Shown here in pieces: positions 1 through 12,702 of a DNA stretch of 64,000 bases (positions are counted from its first letter, which is position 1; each line of letters begins with the position of its first letter). The position numbers were made by a program, and so were the translations under genes. The stretch is from Sinotaia quadrata (lineage: Eukaryota; Mollusca; Gastropoda; Architaenioglossa; Viviparidae): contig CM054182.1 of the NCBI GenBank assembly GCA_028829895.1, forward strand, positions 61,783,379 to 61,847,378. The letters run 5' to 3'. The notes below the pieces were generated by a model. That model searched no databases. It was not told the DNA's origin and saw only the letters and a program-made list of their open reading frames with translations.

Positions 1-1600
1 TAGAGTCATCTGGGAGGGGGGGGGTGAATAAAGGTGATCGAAGGATGACGAGCTGTGGGTGGTGGCGGTGGTGGAATAATACATCATAAATAAGTTGTAT
101 GTAATATCACAAGACAATATCATTCCCAGTAAAACTTTCTATATGTACTGAAATAACGTATTTGTAATTAATGTCGTCACTAGGGACGCCGTAGTATTCG
201 AGGAAAAGTATATGAATGCAGCATACTCCACACTCCACTGTTCGGAGAAATACGTGCTTAAGGAAATCTGATAAAGAGTGTTGTAGACTGTAGCTCTGTG
301 TAGGTTAATACAAATATAATGACGTCATTTCATACAAGGAAGAAAATAGCTGTGGCACTTTACTGTGTATGGGGAGAGATAGGACAAGTGTAGGTAAACA
401 CAATGAACAAAACGTGCGTACACACACACAGAAAAAAAAACAACAGCACCAAATGAAGAAACTCTCTCGGTGATTTTTATTTTTGCTTTTAAACTTTTAA
501 ATGTAAGAGTCAGAGAAACAGCACTGTAAACAGTGCTAAATAAGTCCAAATTTGATCAGGTAAGTGCTATTTATAACCCGAATATTAATAGTGATTTTTG
601 TACTGTCGGTAAATCCATAAATCTTGCAATTTATAGTTCCGTTAGTTTCGTGTTAATCAGTTTTCTAAGGAAACGTGGATTTTATGTCTAAGGCAATACC
701 AGGAGTTAGTTTGAAAATAGCAAGCCTGCACTTTTAAATTTTGGAATCTTGTCTCGCAGAGATCAAGTGCTTACACACACATAAAAGCATGTTACAACCA
801 TAAACACGAGCATTCTCTCAAGCACAAGAGGTCACTCGCATACACGCACAACTGCTCACTCAAGCACAACTGCTCATTAACCCGCTTCAATACAAAAGTA
901 TTTCTCATAGTTACGAGTACCCTCATGCACTCTCAACACTCATGCTGAGTACGACACAACAATAGGAGCACACCCCTATTTGCAACTTACTAAACATATC
1001 TTTTCCATTGTTTTACTTTCTAATTGACTGTGCATAACAGACACAGTATTCGTTAAAGACCACGTGACAAACATGCTTTCCGATTGGTTCTGACATCACA
1101 GATTATCCGGGGGTGATAGTGGTGGTGGATTTGTGACTAATTTTGATGACAAAAGACCGGAAGAAACCAGCACACAATCGCGTCAATTATTATCAGGCGA
1201 ATTTTTGTTGCACACAAAAAAGCCAAAGCAAAATGACGTCACACCAGACTATATACGCTTGTGTAACTGTTTTGATAAAAGCCCGGGTGATAATGATAAC
1301 CTTGCCAAGTTATGTTTAGCAACATGTATGTTCATCGCTTTTTCCTGTGCTCGGTGTCACGTTCTCTTTTTCCTTTTACTGATTTCGCAGAAGGAAGCAA
1401 ACACCAAGAGATAGGTTTATGTTCTAAAAAAAAAATAGTGTCAATGGTGTGGAAAATGAAGTTTTGAGTGGGCATTTGCATGGGTGCAATTTCTTCCGGA
1501 CAGTGGCTATCATTCTGAATTTTAAATTTTAAAATATTTTAAGCAGTTAACGCTTATAGCACATTGGACCCACCCCCTCTGAGGAATAAATATTCAGCCC
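1..1600. other. No gene seen, left edge
   Basis: AT-rich with short open frames lacking any family resemblance. Two TGACGTCA octamers (320, 1234) and some CA-rich sequence at about 770-840. Confidence 0.6.
320..327. promoter_or_regulatory. CRE octamer TGACGTCA (1 of 7)
   Basis: Palindromic CREB/ATF-type octamer. Further copies at 1234-1241, 4969-4976, 7581-7588, 8596-8603, 11429-11436 and 17332-17339. No gene is seen near them; function is unknown. Confidence 0.4.
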
Positions 1601-2340
1601 ATCAGTGGCGGAGTAAATTTGTTTATTCCTGTTTCTAAACTTAGTTGTATACAAATTGTCAAAGGGACCCGACCTTGGGCTTATGATAGTAATTTTGTAA
1701 GTGAGTTAGAGTAAGCACTCAAGTTGGGATATGTGGTGGAGTAAATTTGCCTATCACTATTTCTAGACTTAATTGTATATAAATTGTTAAATTGTCGAAG
1801 TGACTCAACCTTGGGGACACCTTATGATAGTATTTTTGTAAGTGTCAGAGTTGGAATAAACACTCGAGTTGATAATAATTAATATGCTAGAAATTGCTAA
1901 TGCAATGCAAACCAGTTCCAACTGGATGAGTAATTTTTATTATCCAATGGTTAAGATTTATGAGAAGGAGATCAGCCAGTGGGCTGAGATCAAAAGTTTA
2001 CATGCTGTAGAGAATTCTATTGTCTAATCACTTAAATTTGGTGTGGCAAGAAGACCGTATCATGAAAGGCAGCTGTTAGCTTAATGGTGAGTTAAGTGAC
2101 TGATTCAGAGAGAAAGAAATATTTTATGCATTTTTGCTATTGATATCTTATACTTGCGTTTAATGTAGAAATGTTTTATGTAAGTAGACTATTATTTTTA
2201 CAAATTGTGAACTAAGATGCTTATATGTAGTATGCTAAACACTTGACATTGTTTCTAGTGAACCCGTTCATAAACTATTATGCTGTATGAGTACTGTTGC
2301 AAGAAACTGTAAGTTGAGATTTGAATGTAAGAAAGAATGG
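1600..2340 (+). mobile_element. Dispersed repeat family 1, copy a (LTR-like)
   Basis: Shares GGCGGAGTAAATTTG, ACCCGACCTTGGGC, GTAAGTGTCAGAGTTGG and AACCAGTTCCAACT with the copy at 29305. The first ~130 bp are present twice (1609-1735 and 1736-1885). The matches continue at lower similarity through TTGCTATTGAT and GTAAGTTGAG. Length and lack of coding fit a solo LTR. Confidence 0.6.
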
Positions 2341-5300
2341 AGTTAAATGGAATAAACTGGAAACTTAGCATTTGTTCCCTGATTATATTTTTACAGGGAA
2401 AAGGCAGCCCTTTCCTTGTTTCATCAGAATCTCCTGGTTTACTGACTATGACCATGGTAGAAGTGAGAGGTGTCTGCTTCAGTAAGCATAAGGAATACAC
2501 TGCACTCTGTTGATAAATGGTAGCAAGGTATACAATCGAGCAATTTCTCTTACAAGAAGGTTACTGGAAATTGCTACAACTGTTGATCTGCTTGAGGGAG
2601 CTATTATGGCATAGTGCCAGCTTAGCCTTGAGAGAATAGAAGTGAATCAATGTTCTACAACGTGACGAGGGAAACGTGTGTTGTGAACAATAACTTTTTA
2701 CTTTGTTACAAAAGCACTTGAAAGATTAGTTGAGTAGTTTAAGTTAGATTCAGTTGCAATGCTAAATGGCGCGAATATCTTATGGGTTTTTTTTTACGCA
2801 ACTGTCACGCATTGCACAGGCACCAATGTGTACCATAAAGTCAAAGGACTCCTTGTCGAACTGTACCTATGCTGTTATTCCATGAAACTCCTTAAAGTGG
2901 GGATTTTTGTAACATTACTGTCAGAAATTAAATTTAGAACTGTTATAAATTCCATTTGCGAAATCAAGGAACATTCCAACGAGGAGTAGGGGGGAAAGTA
3001 AAACAAAACATAACAGCAGTATTTCTATGCCTCGTGTTGACAGCAATCCGTCTTAATTTAGTTTACACTAGATTCTCGCTGTCCGTTTGCTTTTTCTTCC
3101 TTGAATTTCCTCAGGCCACGCAAGACAGACTGTGATGTTAATTTTTTTCTCTTTGTAACCCCAACCCCTTTCGTCGCAGCTTAGTGTATTTCTCTTTTTC
3201 CTACTACTTGTACTAAAGCGACATCTTTATTGACAGCCTTTGTAACTTCCGTGGGTGGGTGGGTGGGTTTCTCATCTGCAACTTCGTTTGGGCTGCCACG
3301 CTTTATCACGAAACAGGAACAGTTTTGTATTTTATCCCGAAACCATAGAAGTTATTTCACATATAACAACACGTCATTATGGAAAAGAACATGTAATCAC
3401 TAAACGGTGTTGGGAGTGTTTTCTTCCGAATTCTTTCGAAGGCTGCCGATCTGTCACGTGACTAGGGTTCAAAGTGCGAATGACTTAACAACGTCCTACA
3501 ATACCTAGGTCAAGGCTGGAAGGACGTGTCTAACTCACTCTAGCCCATGGGATAGCACAATAAAGCGGCTCTCGTGTGCTATAGGCTGCGCGCGCTGAAG
3601 ATCTTTGGGTTGCTGAAAATCGGATGAAGTGTGTTTGGAGTCGCTTACCCATGGCAGTATATTGCACAGGAAATCCTCCCTGAAAATCGTCACATTCTTT
3701 CATTCATGGAACTGTACCTTCTCTCACTGCAGTCTCTTGTTAGATGCCTTGCGCCCATTTGTAGAATCAGCGAAAGAAAGAAACAGTTGTGAATTTCAAA
3801 TTATAAAAAAGAAAAAAGATAAAGTAGTCTCTATGTGTGGACATGGGGTTGGCGGTCTTTTTTTGTATAAATGTGTAATTACAAAGTCGGGTTACTAAAG
3901 ACAACAAATTTAAATATTGCTACAATGTCCATTGATTTTGTTTTCTAGTCAACAAACCAGAGATAAACACTAAATCTGAATCATCTGGGTCATCTGTATT
4001 TTCACAACGTCAGCGTTTTCTTGACCTACATACGCGGTACAGACTTTTTATAATGAAATGTTTGACGTGTCCTACTTAATCCATGACCGATTAGACTTCC
4101 TTGCTTCGCACAAGTGTTGTGCAATATAGCATTGTGCTTTCTGGGAATTTCAACGAGAGAGAAAAGTGGGTGAGAGAGGATATATTACAATAGAATTGAG
4201 GTCACTACTGTTTGTATTCAAGCCAAGCCCTTACTCCACAAAGTACAAAAGCGACACTGCATGTTTGACTCTGATTTATAGGAAACTTGTTGACAACCAT
4301 TGATTCGCGACAAATTTTATTTTATGACATATTTTGTCGTTGTTGTTGCTGCTATTTATCATTCATAATGATTGTCGGGAAAAAACATAAAGCTGACGGG
4401 TTTTTTCCTTAAATGGCTGTTTCCGTCTTATTTTTTTAATTTGTTTTATTTGTTCTTTATTTATCTTTAAATGGAAGACCCCTTAAGAGTTGTCCATACA
4501 GTATATCACAAGAAGTATGGGCTTGTTCAGAAAACGGGCATTTTGTAACAATGGGGGTAGGGGTGGTACACAGATAGTAAGATCACATTTACTCTTTATT
4601 TGTAAACTGTTTGGGGATTTTGTCTTGTTTTGTGACCAACCAATCAGCAGCAATATCTTCATTTCTGTTGAGTGTACGATTTCAGCAACCACAAATTAAA
4701 CCAATCTACCACCATAAACAGTATGTTCCCTATGACTTTGTGCGTCATTTACGAAACACCTTGAAATGTTATTAATTACTGACATTGGGATCCATAAGTG
4801 CAACTGTAAGCAGCAATTTTATAATCATGATGTGTGAAACGTTGTTTTTTGAAAGCTAAGACACTACTGTAGTTGTTAGCTAAAATTCATTTTCATCGCC
4901 AGTCTTTATAACTCAACATCGCCTTTTCTTTCATCGGGTCAGTTACTCAACTAGAACTTGTGTTTCCTTGACGTCACATTATAATAATGTAACGGGGGCT
5001 CATTTTCTCTAAAACATTATGAAGTATGCTCAATTTATTCAATACTGAGAAAACTTTTAATTCTTCCTGCTCATTTATTACACAATTCCACTAAATCCAA
5101 TTTTTTAAAAAGCGTTTGGACTTGTTTATGATTTTACTCGTATATTGTTTGTATTCTTACTATTTGTATTTACTGGAGAGGGAGAGGGGACGCCTTAATG
5201 GGATGTACTTTTAGAAGGCGTTATAGGTTGGGGTGATCCGAAACTTTGAAAAAGGGGTGGGGAGGGAGTAAGGAGTTAGGTGGGTGATAAATTTTATGGG

Positions 5301-5640
5301 CAGCTTCATTAAGTAAAATACTTATTCTCATGAAAGTCACGGCAAACTAGGAAATGTAAACGACAACGGAGAAATCATGTATGACTGGTTACGGTAATCA
5401 CTGACAAAATATTTCCCCAAGACAGAAAAATATAAGCACTTTTGAGAAGGAAATTGATACAGCCGAAGCAAAAACTAAGATTAAAATCCCCACGCAATTC
5501 TAACGATATCTTCCGTATAGTGAGAAAACAATTTCAGATTACATAATAGGTTGAAAATAGTTCAAATAACTCCCAGTGACCATCACTAACTGTTTACTCC
5601 TTCACCACATGATCGGTTATCTGTTTTCTTAAAAGTCCGA
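2340..5640. other. No gene seen
   Basis: Unique-looking AT-rich DNA. Small frames (2759-2989, 3255-3461, 3629-3898) show no motif, no splice-supported continuation and ordinary non-coding composition. Contains one TGACGTCA at 4969. Confidence 0.55.
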
Positions 5641-5669
5641 CATGGCTGTACTTTTTTTATTTAAAAGGT

Positions 5670-5720
5670 CTATCTACCTATCTATCTATCTACATGGCTG
5701 TATTTTTTTTAATTTATAAG

Positions 5721-5791
<71 letters not shown>
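5670..5791. repeat. (CTAT)n microsatellite
   Basis: Two tetranucleotide blocks (5670-5692 and 5721-5791), each preceded by a related ACATGGCTGTA-plus-T-run segment, so the block and its flank were duplicated together. Confidence 0.95.
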
Positions 5792-5899
5792 CGTCTGTCT
5801 GTCTCTCCTTCTATCTATCTAGACAACAAGAACGGGCCTTGCTTCCTAGTCGAGATAATGCGTGATTGAAGTGTTATATAAGAAGATGCGGTATATGTC

Positions 5900-6020
5900 G
5901 ACTGTGCGTAATGCAAGTGTTGTATCCGTAAAGCAAGTGTTGTATCCGTAAAGCAAGTGTTGTATCCGTAATGCAAGTGTATCCGTAATGCAAGTGTTGT
6001 ATCCGTAAAGCAAGTGTCTA
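5900..6020. repeat. 20-bp tandem array
   Basis: About five copies of GCAAGTGTTGTATCCGTAA-type units, one shortened by loss of TTGT. Confidence 0.9.
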
Positions 6021-6094
6021 TCGGCGCAGAGCGCTCTGTGTACAAGAGTGGCCTGTGCGTTCAATGCGTGTGAATGGATACGAGATGTGGTGAG

Positions 6095-6367
6095 TCAAGA
6101 AGACACTAGAAATACATGTTATGGCAAAGAGACACTAGAAATACATGTTATGGCAAAGAGACACAAGAAAATTTGGCAAAGAGACCGAAGGAATATTGGC
6201 AAAAAGACAGAAGAAATACTGGCTAAAAGAGACAATAAATACCGGCAAAGAGACATAAATACTGGCAAAGAGACAATAAATGCTGGCAAAGAAACAATAA
6301 ATACTGGCAAAGAGACAATAAATACTGGCAAAGACAAAATAAATACTGATGATGATGATGATGATGA
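6095..6367. repeat. ~21-29-bp tandem array ending in (GAT)n
   Basis: Units built on GGCAAAGAGACA.TA.AAAT; the left units are 29 bp with ACATGTTAT, the right ones 21 bp with AATACT. It ends in a GAT run at 6346-6367. Confidence 0.9.
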
Positions 6368-7261
6368 TTCTGCTTTCTATGTCCAGCAGGAATTGCTGTA
6401 AAACTTGGCGATGTTTTCAGTTTTTGGTGGGGCCTTCCTCCTTTCGCTGGTATTCAAGGAGGGTGGGGTGGGGTGTTCGTGCGTTGTTTGGTTTGTGTGT
6501 TGTATTTCTATGTTTGCTCGTTGTTACGACTGTCGTCCGTGTGTTTCTGAATGTTGTTGTGGGTTTTGTTTGTTTGTTTGTTTTATATTAATTTTTTTGT
6601 GATTATTATTATTATTTTATACTAACCAACCTTCTTATATATTCATCTAATTGTTTGTTTATCTGCCTGGCTGTCTGTATGTCTGTCTGGTTATATTTAA
6701 CAGCAAAACGTTGTTAAACAAATGGCATTTATTTCCACGTGTATATCCTAGGTGCTTTTACTGTTTTAGTCTCTAGAACTGCTCATTTCATATCCTGTTG
6801 GCATATACTTTTAACCCACGCGTCAGCTGCTATCGCAGTTACAGCGAATGTATCTATTTGTGGAACTAGGCTTCGTGTTAATGCTTTCCTTAATGTCTCA
6901 ATTTCACGAACCTTTTCAAGCCAATTGCTGACAGAAGTATTGAGTCATCAGGACTGTTCATCCACCCACGTGACCATTGTCAGTATTTGAGGACGTCTGA
7001 TTAAGAGACAGAGAGATGGGTTTGTTGTGTTAGAATTCAGAGAAAATTTAGGTCTAGATCTAGAACGGGAAGACTCAAAGATAAGATTTAAAAGAGAACT
7101 GTGAAAGTAAAGTAATTAAAACAATTACAAAGAAATGAACATGCTAAATGGCAACAAACAAACAAAAAAATAAGAGCAGTTTATTTAAGGATCACATTTT
7201 TATTCTGGAAAATGAAATTCAACGGCAAGGAACAATCACCTAAATATTTGTCTGAGTTGTT

Positions 7262-7268
<7 letters not shown>

Positions 7269-7343
<75 letters not shown>

Positions 7344-7347
7344 ACTT
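7269..7347. repeat. (CT)n microsatellite
   Basis: Nearly pure CT run of about 75 bp with one CC break, followed by CT-rich sequence to about 7600. Confidence 0.97.
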
Positions 7348-7659
7348 CTCATTGTTTCTATTAGCTCCATTTCTCTGGTCAACTCTTGTTTTCTGTCATC
7401 TCTTTCACACTCTGTTATCTCATTCATTCTGTCATCTCCCTCTCTCTCGCTTTCATTTCTCTCACTTTATGCCATCCCTTAGTCTCTGTCCTCATCTGTC
7501 TAATTCTTCCTGCCATATCTCTGGTCTCTCTCTCACTCTTGTTGTGTCATCTGATGTACTCTCTGATATCTTTCACACTCTGACGTCAAGCTTATTGTTA
7601 TTGTGGCATGGCCGCCCACCTTCTCATGATTGTATTAAATTCATAAAGATAAAACTATC

Positions 7660-7748
7660 TTATTTCATAATAACATTATTATTAAAATGTTATTATGAAA
7701 TAATAATAATAATTCAAATTGTAATAATAGTTATAAGTATAACTATTA
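7660..7748. repeat. Two adjacent palindromes
   Basis: Perfect 18-bp arms 7660-7677 and 7686-7703 with an 8-nt loop, then perfect 11-bp arms 7725-7735 and 7738-7748 with a 2-nt loop. AT-rich; both could extrude as cruciforms. Confidence 0.9.
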
Positions 7749-8039
7749 CTTTGCACCACTATAAAAGTAGGGATTTTAATCTTGTTCCAAACTCTGATAT
7801 TTTAATTAAACTTAGCCTAGAGTTTTCCAACTCCCCCAGTTATATAATTTCTACTCTACTTTGTGGCCCCTGCAAGTGTACCTAAAATATTAATGTCCGT
7901 TCAGTGTCCCTCCCCTGATGGATGCTTGGACGATATGAAACGTATCACCAGGCTAGGGGAATCTGGGAAACAGATGTCAGAAAGCTTAAATAGGCAAATT
8001 AGAGAAATCCAAACTTAGACTGCCTTTTGGACCCACACT

Positions 8040-8340
8040 GAGTGTTTCCTATACTGATGACTGTCTCCTATAATGAGTGACTGATTTCTCTAGAGATGAC
8101 AGTCTCCTATAGTGATGACTGTCTCCCATAGTGAGTGACTGATTCCTATAGTGATGACTGTCTCCTATAGTGATGTCTGTCTCCTATAGTGAGCGAATCT
8201 AGTGAGCTAATGTCTCCTATAGTGATGACTGTCTCCTATAGTGATGGCTGTCTCCTATAGTGATGACTGTCTCCTATAGTAAGTGGCTGTCTCCTATAGT
8301 GATGGCTGTCTCCTATAGTAAGTGGCTGTCTCCTATAATA
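8040..8340. repeat. ~19-bp degenerate tandem array
   Basis: Units TGTCTCCTATAGTGATGAC with variants (GTAAGTGGC, GAGTGAC) repeated about 14 times. Unit length varies. Confidence 0.9.
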
Positions 8341-8714
8341 TCTTTCCCAGACCAGATAAAATTATGAGTCTGTGGACTTGTGCGAATATCTGGATTTTAT
8401 AATTCAATGATTAATTACCAACAAAGGTAAGTTTTATGGTTTCTCTAGCTAATCATTAAAACTAATATTTTCTTCATTTTGCATCTTATTTATATGCCTT
8501 TCATTTAGTATTCGTAAATATTTGTTAAGATTTCTGAGCGAGAGTGAGTGAGGAAATTTTGTCCAGCATTTCTCTCATTTATTCAATTGTGCAAGTGACG
8601 TCACTTAACCCTATGCTTTTAAGCAATGCATAAAAGGTGTACTATTTTCTCTCCAGTCTGGCATCTTGTGCGAGGGGACATCAGCCAAGAAGGACTTGGG
8701 CATCCCTGTTCAAT

Positions 8715-8872
8715 CGCTATATCTACCCAGTCTATCCATCGCTATATCTACCCAGTCTATCCATCGCTATATCTACCCAGTCTATCCATCGCTATATCTA
8801 CCCAGTCTATCCATCGCTATATCTACCCAGTCTATCCATCGCTATATCTACCCAGTCTATCCATCGCTTGGT
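8715..8872. repeat. 25-bp tandem array
   Basis: Six near-identical copies of CGCTATATCTACCCAGTC plus TATCCAT. The period is not a multiple of three, so the same short peptide appears in all three frames; the open frames here are array artefacts. Confidence 0.96.
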
Positions 8873-9786
8873 CCACATTAAGATGCCAAACCATGCCTTC
8901 CATCACATGAACCAGAGAACAACACACCGACACTTGTAAACAGCTGAGGGGACCGGTTTTCTTCTGGTCATCAAAGTAAAAGATAAATCAGTAAAAGAAA
9001 AGACTCAGAAAGACATTGCTATTGCTATTTCTTATGCATATATAAGACCCTGCACCAAAATCCTTCATTAATAGTACTGACATTCAGCCATATATTATTC
9101 TGATATCCATCTAGATACTTTATCTTGTTATTTTATTTTATTGCCCTTCCTTCATTAAATTTCCTTTCACGTTTTAAATATAGATCCGTTTTCACGTCGT
9201 TCATGTATGTCATAGGAACTGCTTTCACAAAGAGAGTCTGGGGGCTCGAGCTAGTATTATATAAGGGCTATCAACCTCTCCATTTATAGATAGCTCAGTC
9301 CGTGGCTGTCGCTCCCTCGGCCTGACTCAGTTCGCTGTCTGTGTGACCTCTTAGGAAAGTCTCGACATTAGGCCTGAGGTTACCTCTGCTGTATCTTGAG
9401 GAAATCCACATTACGTGTCTCTAGGCCGAACTACAAGGTGTAACACTTAGAATAACAAGAAACGGAACCCTTCAAACGTCCCAGTCGGGCTTACGGCACA
9501 CAACGTTGTACTTAAAGGCCTTGAAAGCTGAGTGTCTGTTGCCGGATGACAAGTGCCGTATCCTGCTATCTGTTTAACAGTTTTGGCTATCCATTTCCAT
9601 ACATGTCACCGCCTCTCCCATCCTCTCTCTATCTCTCTTTTCAGTGGCAGATTGAATTCTTCTCGACGTCAGGTGGAACAAAGCCGAGCCGTAATGGAAG
9701 ACATTTCCGCACTGCTCGAACTCCCTTCTTCTGCTTCCCCCCACCCCCACCCACGAGCTAAATTGATACGTACGAAGCAATCGTAT

Positions 9787-10240
9787 ACTTAAAGCTTGCA
9801 ATAGGAACTTATCCATCTAAAGGTAGAAGTATACAGTTCTTCGTATTTATGGTGAGTAACGGCTTAAAGCTTGCAATAGGAACTTATCAATCTAAAGGTA
9901 GAAGTATACAGTTCTTCGTATTTATGGTGAGTAACGGCTTAAAGTTTGCAATAGGAACTTATCAATCTAAAGGTAGAAGTATACAGTTCTTCGTATTTAT
10001 GGTGAGTAACGGCTTAAAGCTTGCAATAGGAACTTATCAATCTAAAGGCAGAAGTATACAGTTCTTCGTATTTATGGTGAGTAACGGCTTAAAGCTTGCA
10101 ATAGGAACTTATCAATCTAAAGGTAGAAGTATACAGTTCTTCGTATTTATGGTGAGTAACGGCTTAAAGTTTGCAATAGGAACTTATCAATCTAAAGGTA
10201 GAAGTATACAGTTTTTCGTATTTATGGTGAGTAACGGCTT
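9787..10240. repeat. 75-bp tandem array, six copies
   Basis: Near-identical units with few substitutions (GCTTGC/GTTTGC, TTCTTC/TTTTTC). The period is 25 codons and the plus frame stays open, giving MVSNGLKLAIGTYQSKGRS-type repeats. Each unit contains TATGGTGAGTAAC, a consensus-like splice donor. No homology to a known protein is recognised. Confidence 0.95.
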
Positions 10241-10460
10241 TGAAGTAGAATCGGAATACAGTCACGTGGTCAGCCGCTGACATGCTGTTGCTGTCAAAGT
10301 GACTGATTTCTTAGCTCACTGACTGACAGACATAGACCCATGTGCAGAACAAACGTGCGTGTAAAAAAAAAAGTCTGCAAATAAATTGCTTTGCGCAAGA
10401 ATTGCAGTATGTTTAGCGTTATTTTCATTGATGCATGCAACACACATTTTATTGGTTGCA

Positions 10461-10461
<1 letters not shown>

Positions 10462-10529
<68 letters not shown>

Positions 10530-10966
10530 CTTGCATTTCTTTACTAAGTGTTGTGTATTATAGTTTGTCTGCTCGACTTTTGTCTTTCACTAGCTAGCAT
10601 ATTGTTAAATTACCGAAACGTGTATTTGTTTCTCTAGCTAAGTTGTCAGGCAATAAGGGACTTGAGGAAATCATCAATGTTAATAGACGTTTTATATGAC
10701 GCAAATTGCGTAACGAAATATAATAACGTGTGCTTCCGTGTGTACGTACGTGCGTGCGATTATGTATGTTTGTGTGCGAGATAGAGAGAAATTGCAGAGA
10801 GGGAAAAATAACAGTTTGCGAGAAATGACATAACTGCAAGAGAGAGAGAGAAAGAGAGAGAGGACACCCATACACTCACTCACACACACACACATACACA
10901 CACACACACACATACACACACACACAGAGACACACACACACATACACACACACACAGACACACACA

Positions 10967-11000
<34 letters not shown>

Positions 11001-11102
11001 TAACAACACTTAGATTACAGAGAAAAAGAGAGAGGTCATAAAGAGAGAGATGTTAGAGATTTTGCACGTGAGAGAGAGAGAAAGAGAGAGAGAGTGAAAG
11101 AG
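10462..11102. repeat. Opposed GT (10462-10526) and CA (10873-11000) microsatellites with GA tracts
   Basis: A pure GT run, then 350 bp on an interrupted CA run with CATA and CAGA breaks, flanked by GA runs (10839-10862, 11022-11102). Confidence 0.95.
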
Positions 11103-11499
11103 ACTGCACACACAAACACACAAATGGCAGAGAAAGAGAGATGATAGAGATGTTGTGAGGTATATCAGAGAGAGGGCGGGGAAGACGACATAAATAGCTG
11201 AGACAGAGAGAGATGACAAAGTACAATTAAATGACATAAGGTGAGCGGTGACAGAGCAGGATAGATGGCTGTAGCCGGTTTACAAGCGAATAATGTAGGA
11301 GGGAAAAAACGAGAAAAGAATAAAGTGTTATTTTAATTACTTCTTCGCTGCGTGCTGGAAAACTTGACCCACTTTCCAAGTGACATGCATGCACTTTTAT
11401 GAAACAAATATAAAGGACGGACAATGCATGACGTCACAGACGTCTTGCCCTTATACTAAAGTATTTTGATTGATGTGATATTTCTTATGCTGCATGTGT

Positions 11500-11725
11500 A
11501 TCGGGTTAATGAATATCATTGCAGGATTTGTAAGTTGATAATGTGTTTAAGAGAGAAAGTAGTTTAGAGATGAAATATGCCTGAAATTTAGTGCTGCCAT
11601 TGATTTGACTTTAGCAGAAAGGAGCATGCCATATTTTTGTTTTGTAAATTATATCTTCTTCAGACTGCAGTGACTACCAGACTGACCAGATCACATTGAT
11701 TTGTAATTGTTGTTACTGGTAGTTG
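11500..11725 (+). mobile_element. Dispersed repeat family 1, 3' part, copy b
   Basis: GCAGGATTTGTAAGTTGA, TGAAATATGCCTGAAATTTA and GTGCTGC match the 3' part of the copy at 29305-29985. It precedes the Gag-like frame at 12224, which suggests that family 1 is the LTR of that element. Confidence 0.6.
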
Positions 11726-12223
11726 ATTTCTGTGAATTCTGTTATTAATGCTAAAATGACAGAAATTGAAGTTTGAGTTTGGACTCAAGAATTCACCCAC
11801 ATGAAGATTCTAGAACACTCTGCATGATGTGATTTTGATAGCATGTGATGTTCTGGGTGATTCTCCTTGATGTGTTTTGTGGGTGCATAAGGGAAGATTC
11901 TGGAACAGTTGTGTAATGTGCCTAGGCAGTATTATCTCACCCATTCATTTTATAGTCTAGAACTTTTTTCTTGCTTTGTCTATCCTTTTATCTCTTTTGA
12001 TTTATGTCATTAATTGAATATTGCATTCATACACATATTACCATAATTTCTATTATTGATGTGTAGAAATTCCATTGTTTATATTGATTGTGCATTTTAA
12101 GTAACTAGATTTAAAGCTTATCAAGCAACTGATGTGGATATATTTTCGCGAATCAGTCAGATAGATCACCATTATGCTAAGTTGTCACATGACCACAGAA
12201 GTATTATCTTTACAAATTTAAAC

Positions 12224-12541
12224 ATGGAAATTACTATAGAAGAAAGCTTGGTGTGTATAGAAGAGGAGAATGTGGTAGCAGAAGGGATGGACCTCTCTGC
12301 AAATAAAACTTAAAAGTATGTGAAAGACTATGTGAAAAGTGAGAAAAGATTAAAGATTGAAAGAGAGGAAAAGGAAATTAAAGATAAGCATGAAAAAGAG
12401 GAAAGTGAGAAAAGATTAAAGATTGAAAGAGAGGTAGAATTCATCCAGTTAGAAGCCAATGATAAAAGAAACAGACTTCCAAGAACACACCTTTACAGTA
12501 TTTCCGTTACTGTGAGGAAAAATTGCTTTCCTCACATGTAG
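12224..12541 (+). pseudogene. Gag-like fragment of an LTR retrotransposon (decayed)
   Basis: One frame from ATG 12224 runs to TAG 12541 with a single internal TAA (12311-12313). The product is very rich in Glu/Lys/Arg with a repeated SEKRLKIERE segment, a composition seen at the N-terminus of many invertebrate Gypsy-type Gag proteins. It lies about 500 bp downstream of a piece of a dispersed repeat (11500-11725), as a gag would lie downstream of a 5' LTR. No protease, RT or integrase follows. The family is inferred from composition only; a fragment of a host coiled-coil gene is the alternative. Confidence 0.4.
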
Positions 12542-12702
12542 AAGGTCGTGAGTTCATGCCCAACCTTGATCATTGGGGTTTTTTATCAATTGATCTTCAC
12601 TCTGTTTTAGACTCATGAATGCTGAGATTATCGGCAAAAAAATTTAGAAAATTTGGAGAATTAGCATAAATGAATACCCATTATTATTATTATTATTATT
12701 AT
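12515..12702 (+). mobile_element. tRNA-derived SINE fragment
   Basis: CTCACATGTAGAAGGTCGTG then GAGTTCATGCC resembles the anticodon-to-T-arm part of a Met-type tRNA, with a B-box-like GAGTTCATGCC. The piece ends in an (ATT)n tail at 12677-12700, as SINEs often do. The 5' half with the A box is missing or unrecognisable. Confidence 0.45.

Noticed and set aside
8637..8939. Overlapping plus frames with YIYPVYPSL repeats
   Set aside because: A 25-bp array gives the same peptide in all frames; this is not evidence of selection for protein.
10294..11009. Frames with (CV)n and (TH)n runs
   Set aside because: Translations of CA/GT microsatellites; likewise at 14111, 17464, 28182, 50099 and 50577.
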